Below, in pieces: positions 33,231-42,811 of a stretch of 64,000 nucleotides of DNA (the first letter of the stretch is position 1; every line of letters begins with the position of its first letter). Made by a program: the position numbers and the translations under genes. Origin of the DNA: Rhodospirillales bacterium. GTDB lineage: Bacteria > Pseudomonadota > Alphaproteobacteria > Rhodospirillales > GLO-3. The stretch is from the NCBI GenBank assembly GCA_003354135.1, contig PIVK01000002.1, positions 52,210-116,209 on the forward strand. The letters run 5' to 3'. Under the pieces are notes generated by a model. It searched no databases, was not told where the DNA came from, and saw only the letters and a list, made by a program, of their open reading frames with translations.

Positions 33231-35414
33231 CGCCGCCTCTTGGGTTTCCGGCAAATAGAACCCGAAGGTGGCGCCTTCACCGCTTTCCGACTCGACCCAA
33301 ATGCGCCCGCCGTGACGATCGACGATTTTCCGGCACACGGCCAGGCCAATGCCCGTCCCCTCGTATTCGTCGCGCCCGTGGAGGCGTTGGAAGACCATGA
33401 AGATGCGTTCGAAGTATTCGGGGGCGATGCCGATCCCGTTATCGACCACCCGGAAGGTCCAACCCCCGTCGCCGGGGGCCGCGAAAATATGGACCGTCGG
33501 TGTGACGTCGGGCTTGCCGTACTTTAGGGCGTTGCCGATGACATTCTGCAGCAACCGGACCATTTGCGATTCGTCGGCATCCAGTTCGGGCAGCGGGTCA
33601 TGGGTTATGACGGCCTGGGTTTCCTCGATACGTGATTGCAGGTTCATCACGGCCAGATCGAAGACCTTCTCGAAATCGGTTGGTGCGAAGGCCTTGCCTC
33701 CGGTGCTGACGCGGGAATATTGCAGCAGATCCTTGATCAGATGCTGCATGCGCTTGGCACCCTCGGCGGCAAAGCCGATGAATTCGTCCGCCTGGTCGTC
33801 CAGCGTGCCCGCGTAGCGCTTTTGCAATAGCCCCATGTAGCTGGTCACCATCCGTAGCGGTTCCTGCAAGTCGTGCGACGCGACATAGGCGAACTGCTCC
33901 AGTTCCGCGTTGGATCTCTCCAGTTCCTCCGTCTGGGCGATCAGGACATTCTCGGCCGTCTTGCGCGCTGTGATGTCCCGGAGAATGGCGGTGAAGAAGG
34001 CGTGATTTTCCATCGTCCATCGGGACAACGAGAGTTCAAGCGGGAATCTCTGCCCGTTACGCCGCAGCCCCTCGAACTCATGGGCCGTGCCGAGAAGGCC
34101 GCTGTCCCCGGTCTCCCGCAGATTTCTCAGGCCCGTGGCATGCCGTTCGCGGTACTCCTCCGGCATGATGAAAGTCACGTTCCTGCCCAACGCGTCCTCC
34201 TCGGAATAACCAAAGATCTGCTCGGCGCTCGCATTCCAGGAAACGAGTTGGCCATCGCGGTCGATCGAGACGATGGCATCGGCCACCGACTGGGTCACGA
34301 ACCGGAACTTGGCCTCCGAATCCCCCAGCCTCTGCTCGGCCCGCTTGCGATCCGTGATGTCATGGACCGACCAACGCGATCCTATAAACTCATCGTTATC
34401 CGAGTAGATCGGCTGGTAGCTGGCCCCCCCCCATTTAACCGTGCCGTTTTTGCATAGAAGCCGGAATTCGACATCGTTCTTGAAATTTCCTTCGCACGCC
34501 TCGCGCAAGTGATCCGCAATCCTATCCCGGTCCTCCTCGTGCACGATCGGCAGGGGATAGTTGTCCATGGCCAGGCATTCATCGACCGTGTACCCAACCA
34601 GGCGCTCGACGGCCGGGTTGAGCCAGCGGGGCTTGGCTGTCTCATCGAACCAGTTTTCCCAATCGTAGGTATAGTCGGCGATGGCACGGAACCGTTCTTC
34701 TTCGTGTTGGAGAACGAGCCGGGTATTGTCCAGCGCCAGATGCTGGGAACGGATGATGCCGTCTGCGTGGCGCACGATCAGGAACAGTGTGCCGTACAGC
34801 ACACTGAAGATAACGATTACAATTGCGGTTAATTCGATGACGTTCCCCGTCATGCGATGCATGGACGACGTGACGTCCGAATAGAGTTCAAGGACGCCCA
34901 TCAAGGCTCCATCCGGGCGGCGGACCGGGATATAGGTCTCAATCACGTAGCGATCGGTAACGGGACCATCAAAGGAGGGAAAGGTTTTGCGGAAGGAAAT
35001 CCCGCTGATGATTTTCCCCTTCAGGGCCGTGGCCAGAAAACCCGAATCGCTACTCTCGTCATTACCCAGTTCATTTTTATCCGGCGAATAGAGGACTTTC
35101 CCCGTCTCCGTATAAATCTTGACCTTCAAGACGGGGAGGCCCACGCCCATTGACCGGAAGGCGATCCCGATCGCCCGGACCTCACCCCGCTCGCGCAGCT
35201 TTTCAGGATTCATGGTGGCGGCGGTGGTGAGAAAAGCCCCGAACTGGGGCCAGAAACTGTTAACGAACGACGTCGCCAGCAGGGCCGTCTGCTCCTCCGT
35301 CAGTTTGATGTATTCAGCGCGCTGATCTTCGCGGTAGAGCCAAACCAGGAGAAGAGCCATCACGGTGAGCACGATGGCACTGGTCTGGGAAAAATATCGA
35401 AGCAGCTTGAACAT
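33216..35414 (-). CDS. Membrane sensor histidine kinase with two PAS domains
   Basis: A 732-residue kinase. Two transmembrane helices (about 10-27 and 195-215) flank an extracytoplasmic sensor domain. Two PAS domains with PAC motifs follow (about 240-365 and 367-490). The dimerisation/phospho-acceptor motif is YVASHDLQEPLRMV, the type found in phytochrome-like kinases. ATP-binding boxes are NVIGNALKYG, VVDNGIGIAPEY and GTGIGLAVCRKIVDRHGG. No response regulator lies next to it, so its partner is unknown. Confidence 0.9.
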   Translation of the reverse strand: MFKLLRYFSQTSAIVLTVMALLLVWLYREDQRAEYIKLTEEQTALLATSFVNSFWPQFGAFLTTAATMNPEKLRERGEVRAIGIAFRSMGVGLPVLKVKIYTETGKVLYSPDKNELGNDESSDSGFLATALKGKIISGISFRKTFPSFDGPVTDRYVIETYIPVRRPDGALMGVLELYSDVTSSMHRMTGNVIELTAIVIVIFSVLYGTLFLIVRHADGIIRSQHLALDNTRLVLQHEEERFRAIADYTYDWENWFDETAKPRWLNPAVERLVGYTVDECLAMDNYPLPIVHEEDRDRIADHLREACEGNFKNDVEFRLLCKNGTVKWGGASYQPIYSDNDEFIGSRWSVHDITDRKRAEQRLGDSEAKFRFVTQSVADAIVSIDRDGQLVSWNASAEQIFGYSEEDALGRNVTFIMPEEYRERHATGLRNLRETGDSGLLGTAHEFEGLRRNGQRFPLELSLSRWTMENHAFFTAILRDITARKTAENVLIAQTEELERSNAELEQFAYVASHDLQEPLRMVTSYMGLLQKRYAGTLDDQADEFIGFAAEGAKRMQHLIKDLLQYSRVSTGGKAFAPTDFEKVFDLAVMNLQSRIEETQAVITHDPLPELDADESQMVRLLQNVIGNALKYGKPDVTPTVHIFAAPGDGGWTFRVVDNGIGIAPEYFERIFMVFQRLHGRDEYEGTGIGLAVCRKIVDRHGGRIWVESESGEGATFGFYLPETQEAASVSD

Positions 35415-36166
35415 CGACTTCTGTCCAGGGACATTCCAGCTTACACCTCTGGAACGTGCCCCCCCTTTCTGACTGCCATGTTGTCACCGGCCACGGAATA
35501 TTGAACCCCAGACCTTAAAGAAGAAGAGTAAAGAAAGTCCGCATCCAAATCGACTACTTTCGGTATGCCGGGCGGACTTGTTTCCTTAAACGATCTAGGG
35601 GCTGCCCCGGACAACCCACTTTGGGGGTTATCGTGAGAGCCATGCGGAAGAGCCGTCCGAGCAGGTACAAACGGAGGCGAGTCTTTGTTCCGTAAACCGA
35701 AAGACGGCGGCGTTCCACTTTCACCGTCTGCACGAGATCATTGCCTTTAAACCGGACCCTGGACAAGGCACGATGACGGCTCTGGGTTTAACTCGCCGGT
35801 TTCAGGCTCCAAGGCCCAATGGGCTCAATTCCCACGCTTTTTGTCCACAATTCAGAAGCCATGTCCGTTCTGCGTCATAACCTCCTGAGGAAAAGACGCT
35901 TTCAAAAACCGCACCCGCCGGGGAAAATATTTTCCCGTTTTTAATCAACGGACTAGACTTGGCGTCCCTTATCGGAAGCTTCGCGTTGCATGTAGATAAA
36001 CCAAGGGTTTCCATTGCCTTGGCACAGAATCCCTCCAACTTATCCACAGAAATGCCCCCAGCGGCCCAAACCGCCCGTCAGTCAGTCCTTCCCATAAGGG
36101 ATTGGCCGTCCCGGAACGCCCGTGGCATGGCAATCCGAAACCCTCTCCGATCGGGATAAATTCCCG
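35415..36166. other. 752-bp non-coding interval between the PAS kinase and recR
   Basis: I find no convincing gene. The open frames of 60-80 codons lack ribosome sites and family resemblance. A perfect DnaA box TTATCCACA lies at 36040-36048, a one-mismatch relative TTGTCCACA at 35841-35849, and an AT-rich stretch (AAAATATTTTCCC) near 35925-35940 lies between them. This could be a regulatory DnaA site or, less likely, an origin. A remnant of a mobile element around 35580-35780 is possible but cannot be supported. Confidence 0.35.
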
Positions 36167-36757
36167 TCACACCGGCCGCCGCGCCTTCAACGCCGCGCCT
36201 AGGGTCCCGTCATCGAGGTAGTCCAGTTCCCCACCCACCGGAACCCCGTGGGCGAGTCCCGTGACCGTTACGCTGCAGTCCGCTAGCCGCTCGGCGATGT
36301 AATGGGAGGTTGTCTGCCCGTCGACGGTCGCGTTGGTAGCAAGGATGACCTCCGACACCTCCGGCTGGGCTATCCGGGACAGCAGCTTGGAGATCCCGAG
36401 GTCCTCGGGCCCAACCCCGTCCAACGCCGACAGCGCCCCCCCCAGAACATGGTACCGTCCGCGGAAAATTGCGGCGCGTTCCAACGCCCAAAGATCGGCC
36501 ACGTCCTCCACCACGCAGATTACGGAGGCGTCACGTCGTGGATCGGAGCAAATAGCACAGGGATCCGCCACGTCGAGGTTGCCGCAGGCTGAACATCTGG
36601 TAATGGTGTCCGCCGCCGCTCCCATGGCTTGCGCCAGGGGCACAAGCAAGGCCTCGCGCTTCTTGAGCAGATGTAGGGCCGCACGCCGCGCCGAGCGCGG
36701 CCCGAGGCCCGGCAACTTGGCCAGCAATTGGATCAGGTGATCGAGCGGGCTCGACAC
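36167..36757 (-). CDS. recR: Recombination mediator protein RecR
   Basis: A 196-residue RecR that works with RecO and RecF to load RecA on gapped DNA. The N-terminal helix-hairpin-helix is [20 protein letters not shown], the zinc finger is [18 protein letters not shown], and the Toprim motif begins [18 protein letters not shown] at 36757 gives the family start [17 protein letters not shown]. It lies 7 bp after ybaB, and the order dnaX-ybaB-recR is the standard one. Confidence 0.96.
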   Translation of the reverse strand: MSSPLDHLIQLLAKLPGLGPRSARRAALHLLKKREALLVPLAQAMGAAADTITRCSACGNLDVADPCAICSDPRRDASVICVVEDVADLWALERAAIFRGRYHVLGGALSALDGVGPEDLGISKLLSRIAQPEVSEVILATNATVDGQTTSHYIAERLADCSVTVTGLAHGVPVGGELDYLDDGTLGAALKARRPV

Positions 36758-36764
36758 GGGAGGC

Positions 36765-37088
36765 TCAGAACGGCAGCTGCATGCCTGGCGGCAACTGCAC
36801 GCCGCCGGTGAGTTCAGCCATCTTTTCCTGCATGACCGTTTCCACCTTGCCCTTGGCGTCTCTGAAGGCCGCAACGATCAGGTCTTCCAGAACTTCGGTA
36901 TTATCGGGCGCGACGAGCGAGGGATCGATTTCCACTGCCCTGACATCGTACTTGCCCGAAAGCGTGACCTTGACCATGCCGCCGCCGGCCGCCCCCTCGA
37001 TCTCGAGGCTCGCCAACTTGTCCTGCATCTCCTGCATCTTGGCCTGCATCTGCTGGGCCTGCTTCATCATCTGGCCGAGGTTCTTCAT
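36765..37088 (-). CDS. ybaB: Nucleoid-associated protein, YbaB/EbfC family
   Basis: A 107-residue DNA-binding protein that dimerises in a tweezer shape. The N-terminus is a Met/Gln-rich helix ([20 protein letters not shown]), followed by [20 protein letters not shown] and [11 protein letters not shown], all typical of the family. ATG at 37088 was chosen; the frame continues upstream through the exonuclease gene's antisense but that part has no homologous character. It sits directly upstream of recR. Confidence 0.93.
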   Translation of the reverse strand: MKNLGQMMKQAQQMQAKMQEMQDKLASLEIEGAAGGGMVKVTLSGKYDVRAVEIDPSLVAPDNTEVLEDLIVAAFRDAKGKVETVMQEKMAELTGGVQLPPGMQLPF

Positions 37089-37157
37089 GGCGGCGGAGTC
37101 TCCGTACGCTTGGTGTCGGGTTGAATGCAGTGTATAGCAGGGTAGGGAGGCGAAGTC

Positions 37158-37988
37158 ATGCAGATGAGAACCCTGTTCGTCTTCGATATCGAAACCGTGC
37201 CCGACACAGATGCGGTGCCGAGCCTGACCGGTTTCACGGACCCGGATGTCGAGGCCCGGCGCGCCGAACTCGAACGCTACCACCTGGAAATCACCGACGG
37301 CCGCAACGCCTTCCCCCGCCAACCGTTCCACAAGGTCGTGGCGATCTCGTTCCTGGAGGCCGATATCGAGCGCGAAGGGCCGGGAGAGGTTTACCTGCTC
37401 AGAGAATTGCGCAGCGGCGGCCAGGCGGATTACGACGAGAAGACGTTGCTGCAAGGCTTCTTCCAGCATTTCGAACGCATCCGCCCGCGCCTCGTCAGTT
37501 TCAACGGCCGCAGTTTCGACCTGCCGGTGCTGAAATACCGGGCGATGATCCACGGCATCGCGGCCCCGGCACTCCACGACAAGACGAATAAGTGGGAGAA
37601 CTACGGGGCGCGCTATGCCGCCGACTGGCACTGCGACCTGCTGGAGGTGCTCTCCGATTACGGCGCCTCGGCCCGCATCAAGATGAACGAAGCTTGCGCG
37701 GCTCTCGGTCTGCCCGGCAAGGTCGGCGTCGACGGGTCGCAGGTGGCCGGTATGTTCGACGACGGCCGGGTGCAGGAGATCCGCGACTACTGCGAAACCG
37801 ACGTGCTCAATACCTATCTCGTCTATCTGCGCCGGCAGCTCCACACCGGGATTCTGGTGCTTGAAGCCTACAACCGCGCCGTCGCCGACGTGATCGAATA
37901 CATCAAGGCGGAGATGGAGGCGCGGCCCCACCTGGGCGCCTTCCTGGAGGCCTGGGGCACCGCGTCGGGAAACAAGTTCCTGCTTTAG
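37158..37988 (+). CDS. Predicted 3'-5' exonuclease, PolB-like exonuclease family
   Basis: A 276-residue DnaQ-fold exonuclease similar to the proofreading domain of DNA polymerase II (PolB). Exo I is FDIETVPD near the N-terminus, Exo II is [14 protein letters not shown], and Exo III is [15 protein letters not shown]. The three acidic motifs needed for two-metal catalysis are present. No polymerase domain is attached. It is inserted, in the opposite direction, between ybaB and dnaX, which normally sit together; this arrangement is seen in alphaproteobacteria. Confidence 0.87.
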   Translation: MQMRTLFVFDIETVPDTDAVPSLTGFTDPDVEARRAELERYHLEITDGRNAFPRQPFHKVVAISFLEADIEREGPGEVYLLRELRSGGQADYDEKTLLQGFFQHFERIRPRLVSFNGRSFDLPVLKYRAMIHGIAAPALHDKTNKWENYGARYAADWHCDLLEVLSDYGASARIKMNEACAALGLPGKVGVDGSQVAGMFDDGRVQEIRDYCETDVLNTYLVYLRRQLHTGILVLEAYNRAVADVIEYIKAEMEARPHLGAFLEAWGTASGNKFLL

Positions 37989-38017
37989 ACCCTATGTCCG
38001 AATAGGACATGGGGTCT
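37987..38017. terminator. Bidirectional terminator-like hairpin between exonuclease and dnaX genes
   Basis: A 13-bp stem (AGACCCTATGTCC / GGACATGGGGTCT, one G-U pair) with loop GAATA sits exactly between the convergent stops of the exonuclease gene (37988) and dnaX (38017). There is no long T-run on either side, so it may be a weak or bidirectional terminator. Confidence 0.6.
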
Positions 38018-39848
38018 TAGCTGTCTTGATCGTCTTGAGATTCGGAAAATCCGTCCGAATCACCCGGCTGGGCTGCGGGATCGATCTCATGCACCTTTTC
38101 GATCTTCGCGCCGGGGAAGACCTCCTGAATGGCCTGAGCCAGCGGGTGTCCGGCGACACGGGAACGAAGCCCGGCCTCCGCCGCCTGTGCCTTCTCGGCA
38201 AGGGTCGGCTGCCCCGGTTCGTTGGAGACTGCGACCAGCCAGCTGCGCGCCGTCTCGGCATTGAGAAACGCGCGCAAGGTGTGGGCAAGATCGGACGGCG
38301 CCTTGTCGCCGGGCCGGAATTCGATACGCCCCGGTTCGAAGGAGACCGGATGCACGTTGTTGATCAGGTTGGCGTGCAGGATGGCTTGGCGCTTCTCTTC
38401 CGCCAGGTCGACGACGGCCTGGAAGTCAGCCGGGTCGGCAACCGTTCCGGTTTCGGCGGAAGACGGCGCTGGTTCCGGAGGTAGATCTTCCGTCCAAGGC
38501 GGCGGCTCGAGTACCGGAGCGGCCTCGGCTCCGCCAAGGGCGGCACGTGGGGCCTTAGGCGGTGACGGGGGCGGCATGGACGGCGCCGGCGCAGCGACGG
38601 CCGACGGCCCCCCGGTCCCGTTGGCCGCAGGGGCTGGGGAGGCCGGAGTTGTGGTTACGGGGCCGTTTCCGCCCTGCTCTTTCAGCGAGGCCACGGCCTC
38701 GGCGGGGCTGGGCAGGTCGGCGGCATAGGCAAGCCGCACCAAGACCATCTCGGCGGCCTGCAGAGGCAAGGGGGCGTTGCGGACCTCCCCCAGTCCCTTA
38801 AGCAGCATCTGCCAGGCTCGGGTCACCGCCGGCATGGGCAGCTTGTCCGCCATCTCGCGACCGCGCACCCGATCGGCCTCCGGCACGCCCGGGGCGTCGG
38901 CCGCTTCAGGCACCACCTTGATGCGGGTCAGCCAGTGGGTGAATTCCAAAAGATCGGACAGCACCACGACCGGGTCGGCGCCCGCCGTATATTGGTGCGC
39001 CATCTGCTCCAACGCATCCTCGATGCGGCCCTGCATTACGGCATCGAACAGGTCGAAGGTCAGTGTCCGGTCGGCAAGGCCGAGCATGTCCCGGACCTGC
39101 TCTTCGCTTACCGTACCTCCGGTGTGGGCGATGGCTTGGTCGAGCAGGGACAATCCGTCCCGCACACTGCCGTCGGCGGCGCGTGCGATCAGGTGGAGCG
39201 CTCCGTCCTCGATCGCCGCCTGCTCCTTCTCGGCGATAGCGCGGAAATGGGCACCCAGGGTTTCGATATCGATCCGCCTGAGGTCGAAGCGCTGGCAGCG
39301 GCTGAGCACCGTCACCGGCACCTTCCGGATTTCGGTGGTGGCGAAAATGAACTTCACATGCTCGGGCGGCTCCTCCAGCGTCTTCAAAAGCGCGTTGAAG
39401 GCGTTCTTGGACAACATGTGGATCTCATCGACGATATAGACCTTGTAGCGTGCCCCGGTCGGTCGGTAGCGTACGGACTCGATAAGTTCCCGGATGTCAT
39501 CGACGCCGGTGCGGCTGGCGGCATCCATTTCCAGGACATCCATGTGCCGGTCTTCGGAAATGGCCAAACACTGCCCGCACATCCCGCAGGGGTCCGGGGT
39601 CGGCCCCCGCTCGCAGTTCAAGGCCAGGGCGATGATCCGGGCCGTGGTGGTCTTGCCGACGCCGCGCACCCCGGTGAGAATGAAGGCATGTGCCAGCCGC
39701 CCCAAGGTGATGGCGTTGGTCAGCGTCCGGACCATGGCCTCCTGACCGATCAACTCGGCGAAGTTCGACGGCCGGTACTTGCGGGCCAGGACCCTATACT
39801 GGCTGGCGTCGTCCTGTCGGCTGGTCGGGGGGGGGGCTGCTCGGTCAT
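38017..39848 (-). CDS. dnaX: DNA polymerase III subunits gamma and tau (start disrupted by a 10-C tract)
   Basis: The clamp-loader ATPase, about 610 residues in the tau form. Walker A is GVRGVGKTT, the zinc module is CERGPTPDPCGMCGQC, and Walker B is VYIVDEIHMLS. The C-terminal tau region begins near residue 370 with Pro/Ala-rich sequence. The uninterrupted frame begins only at a TTG at 39753, yet conserved sequence (YRVLARKYRPSNFAELIGQ) continues upstream in the same frame. The expected ATG at 39848 (MTEQPPP) is out of frame by one base because of a run of ten C between them (minus strand; 39827-39836). Eight or eleven C would restore it. So the gene is either affected by a sequence error or by real tract slippage. 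Confidence 0.9.
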
Positions 39849-39884
39849 GGGGCTCTTCGGGCTGGGCCGAGGGACAAACGGATA

Positions 39885-39985
39885 GGGTGGGGGCTGGACG
39901 ACCGACCCGAGCCTGGACTCGTTACGGCTGCTTCCTTCCGGATCTGACCGGGTTGGCGAGGGACCCGTCCGATCGCCAGCCACCC
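39885..39985 (-). ncRNA. ffs: Small SRP RNA (4.5S RNA)
   Basis: The minus strand carries the bacterial SRP RNA core: GGTCAGATCCGGAAGGAAGC at the tip of a long hairpin. The outer ends pair as GGGTGGCTGG with CCAGCCCCCACCC, giving a product of about 101 nt. This RNA binds Ffh and takes signal-sequence-bearing ribosomes to the membrane. Its place directly upstream of dnaX is conserved in many bacteria. The exact ends are estimated from the stem. Confidence 0.93.
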
Positions 39986-39991
39986 GCACGC

Positions 39992-40022
39992 ACTATAGCA
40001 GGCTCATGGGGAGAGGTGGCAA
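39992..40022 (-). promoter_or_regulatory. Putative promoter of ffs
   Basis: TATAGT (39997-39992) lies seven bases before the predicted 5' end of the SRP RNA. A TTGCCA hexamer (40022-40017) is 19 bp further upstream, slightly long for a sigma-70 spacer. The position fits strong, constitutive expression of a small RNA. Confidence 0.5.
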
Positions 40023-40030
40023 GCAGTGAA

Positions 40031-40402
40031 TTAATGGTTCTGCACGAAAGAGAAATACGCGCCGCCTTGCCCCACCTCGGTGAAGAAGACGCGGTAGCCG
40101 ACCGGCCGGCCGCAACGGCTCAGGGTCCATTGCTCCTGCCACTTGCGCGCGCTGACCTTAGCGTTCAGCCGGTGCAAGACAGGGGTCTTGACGACCTCAG
40201 CCGCAACGAAGGCCTTTTCCTTACAGGTCAGGTCCGCCTGGTCATCCGCCTTGAGGATGCGGACCTGGGTTCGGCTCTGAAGCAGATTCGATGCGAGGGA
40301 CGTCTTGAGAAACGACTTGTTCTGCGCCAGCGCGTCGCCAGGATTGGCAAACGCCTGAACGAAAGCGACAAACGTCACCACAAGTCCGTATTTCATCACC
40401 AT
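40031..40402 (-). CDS. Hypothetical exported protein
   Basis: A 123-residue protein with a signal peptide (MVMKYGLVVTFVAFVQAFANPGDALAQ). The mature part is basic and has two cysteines (LTCKEKAFV and LSRCGRPVGYRVFF), which could form a disulfide. RCGRPVGYRVFFTEVGQGGAYF resembles the end of small periplasmic proteins of unknown function. The upstream in-frame extension has no signal character and is rejected. I do not recognise a family. Confidence 0.6.
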   Translation of the reverse strand: MVMKYGLVVTFVAFVQAFANPGDALAQNKSFLKTSLASNLLQSRTQVRILKADDQADLTCKEKAFVAAEVVKTPVLHRLNAKVSARKWQEQWTLSRCGRPVGYRVFFTEVGQGGAYFSFVQNH

Positions 40403-40544
40403 CGAACGGAGATCCCCACCGCTGTTCCTGGATAGGAAGTGTAGGGGACTCGCCGAGTCCACGCAACCTTTCGCGAACATTTGATGGCAAAAGGAAGGCG
40501 GCGCCCGGAGACGCCGCCCGTCCCGTCAGACCCCAAAACGGGTG

Positions 40545-41432
40545 TCAGTCGAGCCGGATCTCAACCCGCCGGTTTTCCTGTTTGCGCACGCCATCCGGCG
40601 TCGGAACCCGCAGATCGGTTTCGCCCTTGCCGCCGGTCGTCAGCGTGACGCTTACGCCTTTTCCGGCCAGCCAGGCCTTGACCGAGGCCGCGCGGCGTTC
40701 GGAGAGCCCCTGGTTGTAGGTATACGACCCCGCGCGGTCCGTATGGCCGGTCAGCACGACGGGCTTCTTGGACCCCAGGCTGTCGATGGCGGAACGCACC
40801 TTGGCCAGAATGGCCGCAGCATCATCGCGAATGTTCGATTTGTCGAAGTCGAAAAAGACCAGATAATCTCGGGCCGCCGGCTCCATCGGCTCGGCTGCCG
40901 ATTTCGGTTTCTCCGCCATGGTCGCCATGGCCTCCTCGAAGGCACCCTTGCACACGATGATTTCGTCGAACTCGTGATTTTCTTCCTGTTCCTCGACCCA
41001 GCAATCGAACATGACCTGAGCAGTCGAAGCGTGATCGGCAGACCGCTCGCGAGCCCCGCTGTCGAGCGCCGCCATCAGGCGACTGCGGGCCGCCTGCAAT
41101 TCGCCCACCGACTTTGCCGGCTCGATAAAATTGGCCCCTTCGGGCTGGGCCGGCTGCGGCGTATCCCCGGACCCGGCCGCCCCCGCCATCTGGGCATAGT
41201 AGGCGGCATCGGCATAGTCGGATTCCGCGTATTCGATTTCGGAAAGCGCCAGATACTTGACCCGCAGGTGCTCGTTGAACGATCCCTCGGGCGCCTTGGC
41301 CGCCTTCGCATCGGCCATGTCACCGTCAACAGAGAAAGGCCCGGTCCATATATAATGGCCGTAAGGCGTCGTGCAGCCGGCGCTCAACAGCAACACGGCA
41401 GCGAGCATCATGAACTTTCTCATCTGTACCAT
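40545..41432 (-). CDS. OmpA-family outer-membrane lipoprotein
   Basis: A 295-residue protein with a lipoprotein signal (MRKFMMLAAVLLLSAGC, lipobox SAGC). After a helical middle region, the C-terminal OmpA/Pal-like domain binds peptidoglycan: YLVFFDFDKSNIRDDAAAIL, VVLTGHTDRAGSYTYNQGLSERRAASV and the final ENRRVEIRLD. ATG at 41432 follows GGGGAG. Its role is probably to tie the outer membrane to the cell wall. It is larger than Pal, which is usually near 170 residues. Confidence 0.88.
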   Translation of the reverse strand: MVQMRKFMMLAAVLLLSAGCTTPYGHYIWTGPFSVDGDMADAKAAKAPEGSFNEHLRVKYLALSEIEYAESDYADAAYYAQMAGAAGSGDTPQPAQPEGANFIEPAKSVGELQAARSRLMAALDSGARERSADHASTAQVMFDCWVEEQEENHEFDEIIVCKGAFEEAMATMAEKPKSAAEPMEPAARDYLVFFDFDKSNIRDDAAAILAKVRSAIDSLGSKKPVVLTGHTDRAGSYTYNQGLSERRAASVKAWLAGKGVSVTLTTGGKGETDLRVPTPDGVRKQENRRVEIRLD

Positions 41433-41602
41433 ACCTACACTCCCCTGGGGGCATCCCCACCCGGCTCGAAACCCTCGACAACCCTGAAACGTCCAAGGGC
41501 AAAGACCTCCGGCCATTATAATGGCGCGATTATTGCGCCAATCGCGAAACTGCGCAATGATTCATAGGGTCGGAATCAGGGCACCTGCCCTCCCGCAACC
41601 GA

Positions 41603-42079
41603 TTAGCGGATGATCACGAGTCCCGAGGGGCCTTCCGGGAACGGGGAGGGAAGGAATTCGTCAACAAACTCGTAGTGACCGTCCCGAAGCGGCACGAAAC
41701 GGACTTCCGAGGATTTACCCGCCGGGATGGTGACCAGGGACGTGCAGACATCAGATTGCTCTTCGCTTCCCTCGGTTATGCCGGCGACCGAGACGGCCTC
41801 GAAGAATTCGGGCGACTTGAAACGGTGCGCCCATTCGTCACCGTTGACCAGCCTCAGGATATAGGCCTTGCCGCTCTGGAACTCGACCAGCATGGGCGTG
41901 AACTCGTTCTGGCGCATGCGGATGGCGACGACATCGGCCCGGCCCCAGTCCTTCTTGGTCAGCTGGCGCGCCACCTCGATGTCACACTTGCCGGAGGAAA
42001 TACCCAGCGGGCCGCTCGAACAGCCGGAAAGCCCCAACGTCACGAGCGCCCCCAACACGCTTCGGCCGACAACATTCAT
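41603..42079 (-). CDS. Lipoprotein with cupredoxin-like domain
   Basis: A 158-residue lipoprotein (MNVVGRSVLGALVTLGLSGC). The segment FTPMLVEFQSGKAYILRLVNGDEWAHRFKSPEFFEA, then VTIPAGKSSEVRFVPLRDGHYEFV, reads like a cupredoxin fold. A complete type 1 copper site (His, Cys, His, Met) is not visible, so it may not bind copper. ATG at 42079 follows GGGAG. It is a single gene between the OmpA-like lipoprotein and trmL. Confidence 0.65.
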   Translation of the reverse strand: MNVVGRSVLGALVTLGLSGCSSGPLGISSGKCDIEVARQLTKKDWGRADVVAIRMRQNEFTPMLVEFQSGKAYILRLVNGDEWAHRFKSPEFFEAVSVAGITEGSEEQSDVCTSLVTIPAGKSSEVRFVPLRDGHYEFVDEFLPSPFPEGPSGLVIIR

Positions 42080-42146
42080 TCCCAAGGTCTCCCTCGCCCC
42101 GATCGACGAACCCCCGAAATGTAGCGTATAGAAAAATGTAAAACCA

Positions 42147-42623
42147 CTATATTTGCGGCGCTCCCCCTTCTGGGAACTTCCCCGTCCGCCGCAACGCCTC
42201 GCCCATCACCATGGCTGCGGCGACGGCGACGTTGAACGATCGCATACCACTGACCATGGGAATGCGAAGCCGGGCATCCGCGGCGGTATGGACTTCGTCG
42301 GGCACACCGGCGCTTTCGCGCCCGACCATAATCATGTCGTCCGGAGCGAAATCGAACCCGGTATAGGGGGAGGCCGCCCGTGTGGTGAGGAGCACCAGAC
42401 GGTTTCCGGCCTCATGGCGAAAGCGCCCAAACGACTCCCACGAGGCGTGCCGGGTCACGTCGGCACGGTCCAGGTAGTCCATCCCGGCCCGTTTCATCCG
42501 GGAATCGGAGAGTATAAATCCGCAGGGCTCAACGATATCGACGGCGAGCCCCAAACAGGCGGCGGTGCGTATCAATGTGCCTGCGTTCTGAGGAATATCG
42601 GGCTGATAGAGGACGAGTCTCAT
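42147..42623 (-). CDS. trmL: tRNA (cytidine(34)-2'-O)-methyltransferase
   Basis: A 158-residue SPOUT-class methyltransferase that modifies the wobble base of tRNA-Leu isoacceptors. It starts MRLVLYQPDIPQNAGTLIRT and has LGLAVDIVEPCGF, MIMVGRESAGVP and the knot-forming end IPMVSGMRSFNVAVAAAMV. The length fits TrmL (YibK). The frame extends upstream, but the extra residues are not conserved. It is divergent from petA, as in other alphaproteobacteria. Confidence 0.94.
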   Translation of the reverse strand: MRLVLYQPDIPQNAGTLIRTAACLGLAVDIVEPCGFILSDSRMKRAGMDYLDRADVTRHASWESFGRFRHEAGNRLVLLTTRAASPYTGFDFAPDDMIMVGRESAGVPDEVHTAADARLRIPMVSGMRSFNVAVAAAMVMGEALRRTGKFPEGGAPQI

Positions 42624-42811
42624 GATTTTAAGTCCAGAAACAGTTGAAACTTTTGTTCGGCATATCCCAATATATCGTGGGAGGCTTTGACTTTGTGCCT
42701 TCCCAATCGAGGTCATTTCGATTATACCCCTGCCCTATTCAGGTGCTGAAAAAGTATTTCTTTCTAAGCTGGCAACCCTGAAAGACAGATTTAGGAAAGG
42801 TTTTTCTTAAC

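Noticed and set aside
35554..36047. Two 70-81 codon minus-strand frames before recR, considered as transposase remnants
   Set aside because: No DDE/DEDD motif, no terminal repeats and no recognisable transposase segment could be seen.
35415..36166. Chromosomal origin of replication
   Set aside because: Only one perfect DnaA box and one weak relative are visible, with no cluster and no dnaA or hemE next to it.
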